5,820 bases of DNA from Hadesarchaea archaeon DG-33. GTDB lineage: Archaea > Hadarchaeota > Hadarchaeia > Hadarchaeales > Hadarchaeaceae. The notes beneath the pieces were generated by a model, which was not told the origin of the DNA, searched no databases, and was given only the letters and a program-made list of their open reading frames with translations. A program made the translations under genes and the position numbers. Shown here one piece after another: positions 5,720-5,820 of the stretch. Every line of letters begins with the position of its first letter. Position 1 is the stretch's first letter. The DNA lies in NCBI GenBank assembly GCA_001515185.1, contig LQHI01000004.1, forward strand, positions 3,016 through 8,835, given 5' to 3'.

Positions 5720-5724
5720 CGTTC

Positions 5725-5819
5725 GGGCCCGTGGCTCAGTCTGGTAGTTGCCCTGAAGGGTAGCCAAAAGCAATCGGCTCTTAACCGATCGGTCGAGGGT
5801 TCGAATCCCTCCGGGCCCG
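5725..5819 (+). tRNA. tRNA-Lys (anticodon CUU), intron-containing
   Basis: The cloverleaf is complete once a 21-nt intron (5748-5768) is removed, giving a 74-nt body. Acceptor GGGCCCG (5725-5731) pairs with CGGGCCC (5812-5818), discriminator G at 5819. The D stem is GCTC (5734-5737) with G5747 plus AGC (5769-5771). The anticodon stem ATCGG/CCGAT (5773-5777, 5785-5789) encloses loop CTCTTAA with anticodon CTT at 5780-5782, reading AAG. The variable loop is CGGTC and the T arm is GAGGG TTCGAAT CCCTC. Without splicing the D arm cannot close. The final base C5820 could be the first base of an encoded CCA, but the window ends there. It is divergent from dphB with only 42 nt between them. Confidence 0.96.
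5748..5768 (+). other. Predicted tRNA intron in the D arm (between positions 22 and 23)
   Basis: A bulge-helix-bulge is visible. The central helix TGGT (5742-5745) pairs with GCCA (5763-5766). Bulge one is AGT (5746-5748). The intron stem TGCCC (5749-5753) pairs with GGGTA (5758-5762) around loop TGAA. Bulge two is AAA (5767-5769). Cutting after the second base of each bulge, as archaeal splicing endonuclease does, joins G5747 to A5769 and restores GGTAGAGC with a perfect GCTC/GAGC D stem. The outer helix is weak (C5741-G5770 only), so this is a relaxed motif and not the strict symmetrical form. The position is not the usual 37/38 site. Confidence 0.88.
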
Positions 5820-5820
5820 C

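Noticed and set aside
5725..5819. Class II tRNA or a degenerate tRNA pseudogene, because of the extra bases
   Set aside because: The surplus lies in the D arm, not the variable loop (CGGTC, 5 nt). All stems pair perfectly after removing the BHB intron, so it is neither class II nor decayed.

Overview
The window reads as archaeal chromosome. Five arguments support this: a CTP-type riboflavin kinase fused to a DNA-binding domain, an archaeal-type riboflavin synthase, an ArfB-type deformylase, the archaeal-style diphthine synthase DphB, and a tRNA-Lys interrupted by a small bulge-helix-bulge intron. Internal genes of the operon carry strong Shine-Dalgarno sites, while genes that begin a transcript appear to have very short leaders behind A/T-rich TATA-like boxes. 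The phylum cannot be fixed from this sequence. The tRNA intron at a non-canonical place leans towards lineages with a relaxed-specificity splicing endonuclease, such as TACK or some DPANN groups.

Positions 33-2949 (+) hold a compact flavin operon: ribK (regulator plus CTP-dependent riboflavin kinase), ribB, ribC, ribH and arfB. Genes overlap or sit within 5 nt of each other. ArfB removes the formyl group from the pyrimidine intermediate made from GTP. RibB makes the four-carbon unit from ribulose 5-phosphate. RibH joins the two branches into lumazine, RibC converts lumazine into riboflavin, and RibK phosphorylates riboflavin to FMN. The first enzyme (GTP cyclohydrolase III), the reductase and the phosphatase are not in the window. 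The kinase's N-terminal winged helix suggests that the pathway product also controls transcription. The ribB start is unusual: no ATG, GTG or TTG gives a full-length protein, but a perfect Shine-Dalgarno site points to ATT.

Positions 3025-4646 (+) hold two genes not obviously tied to flavins: an unrecognised membrane-anchored secreted protein and a TauE/SafE (TSUP) family permease with a clear internal duplication.

Positions 4667-5682 (-) hold dphB followed by a small DUF357 gene, overlapping by 4 nt and convergent with the permease. Divergent from dphB is tRNA-Lys(CUU) at 5725-5819, with a predicted 21-nt intron inside the D arm. The intron is the most striking observation here: the BHB rule and the tRNA cloverleaf independently give the same splice points. 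I saw no mobile element, CRISPR array, rRNA gene or broken gene.
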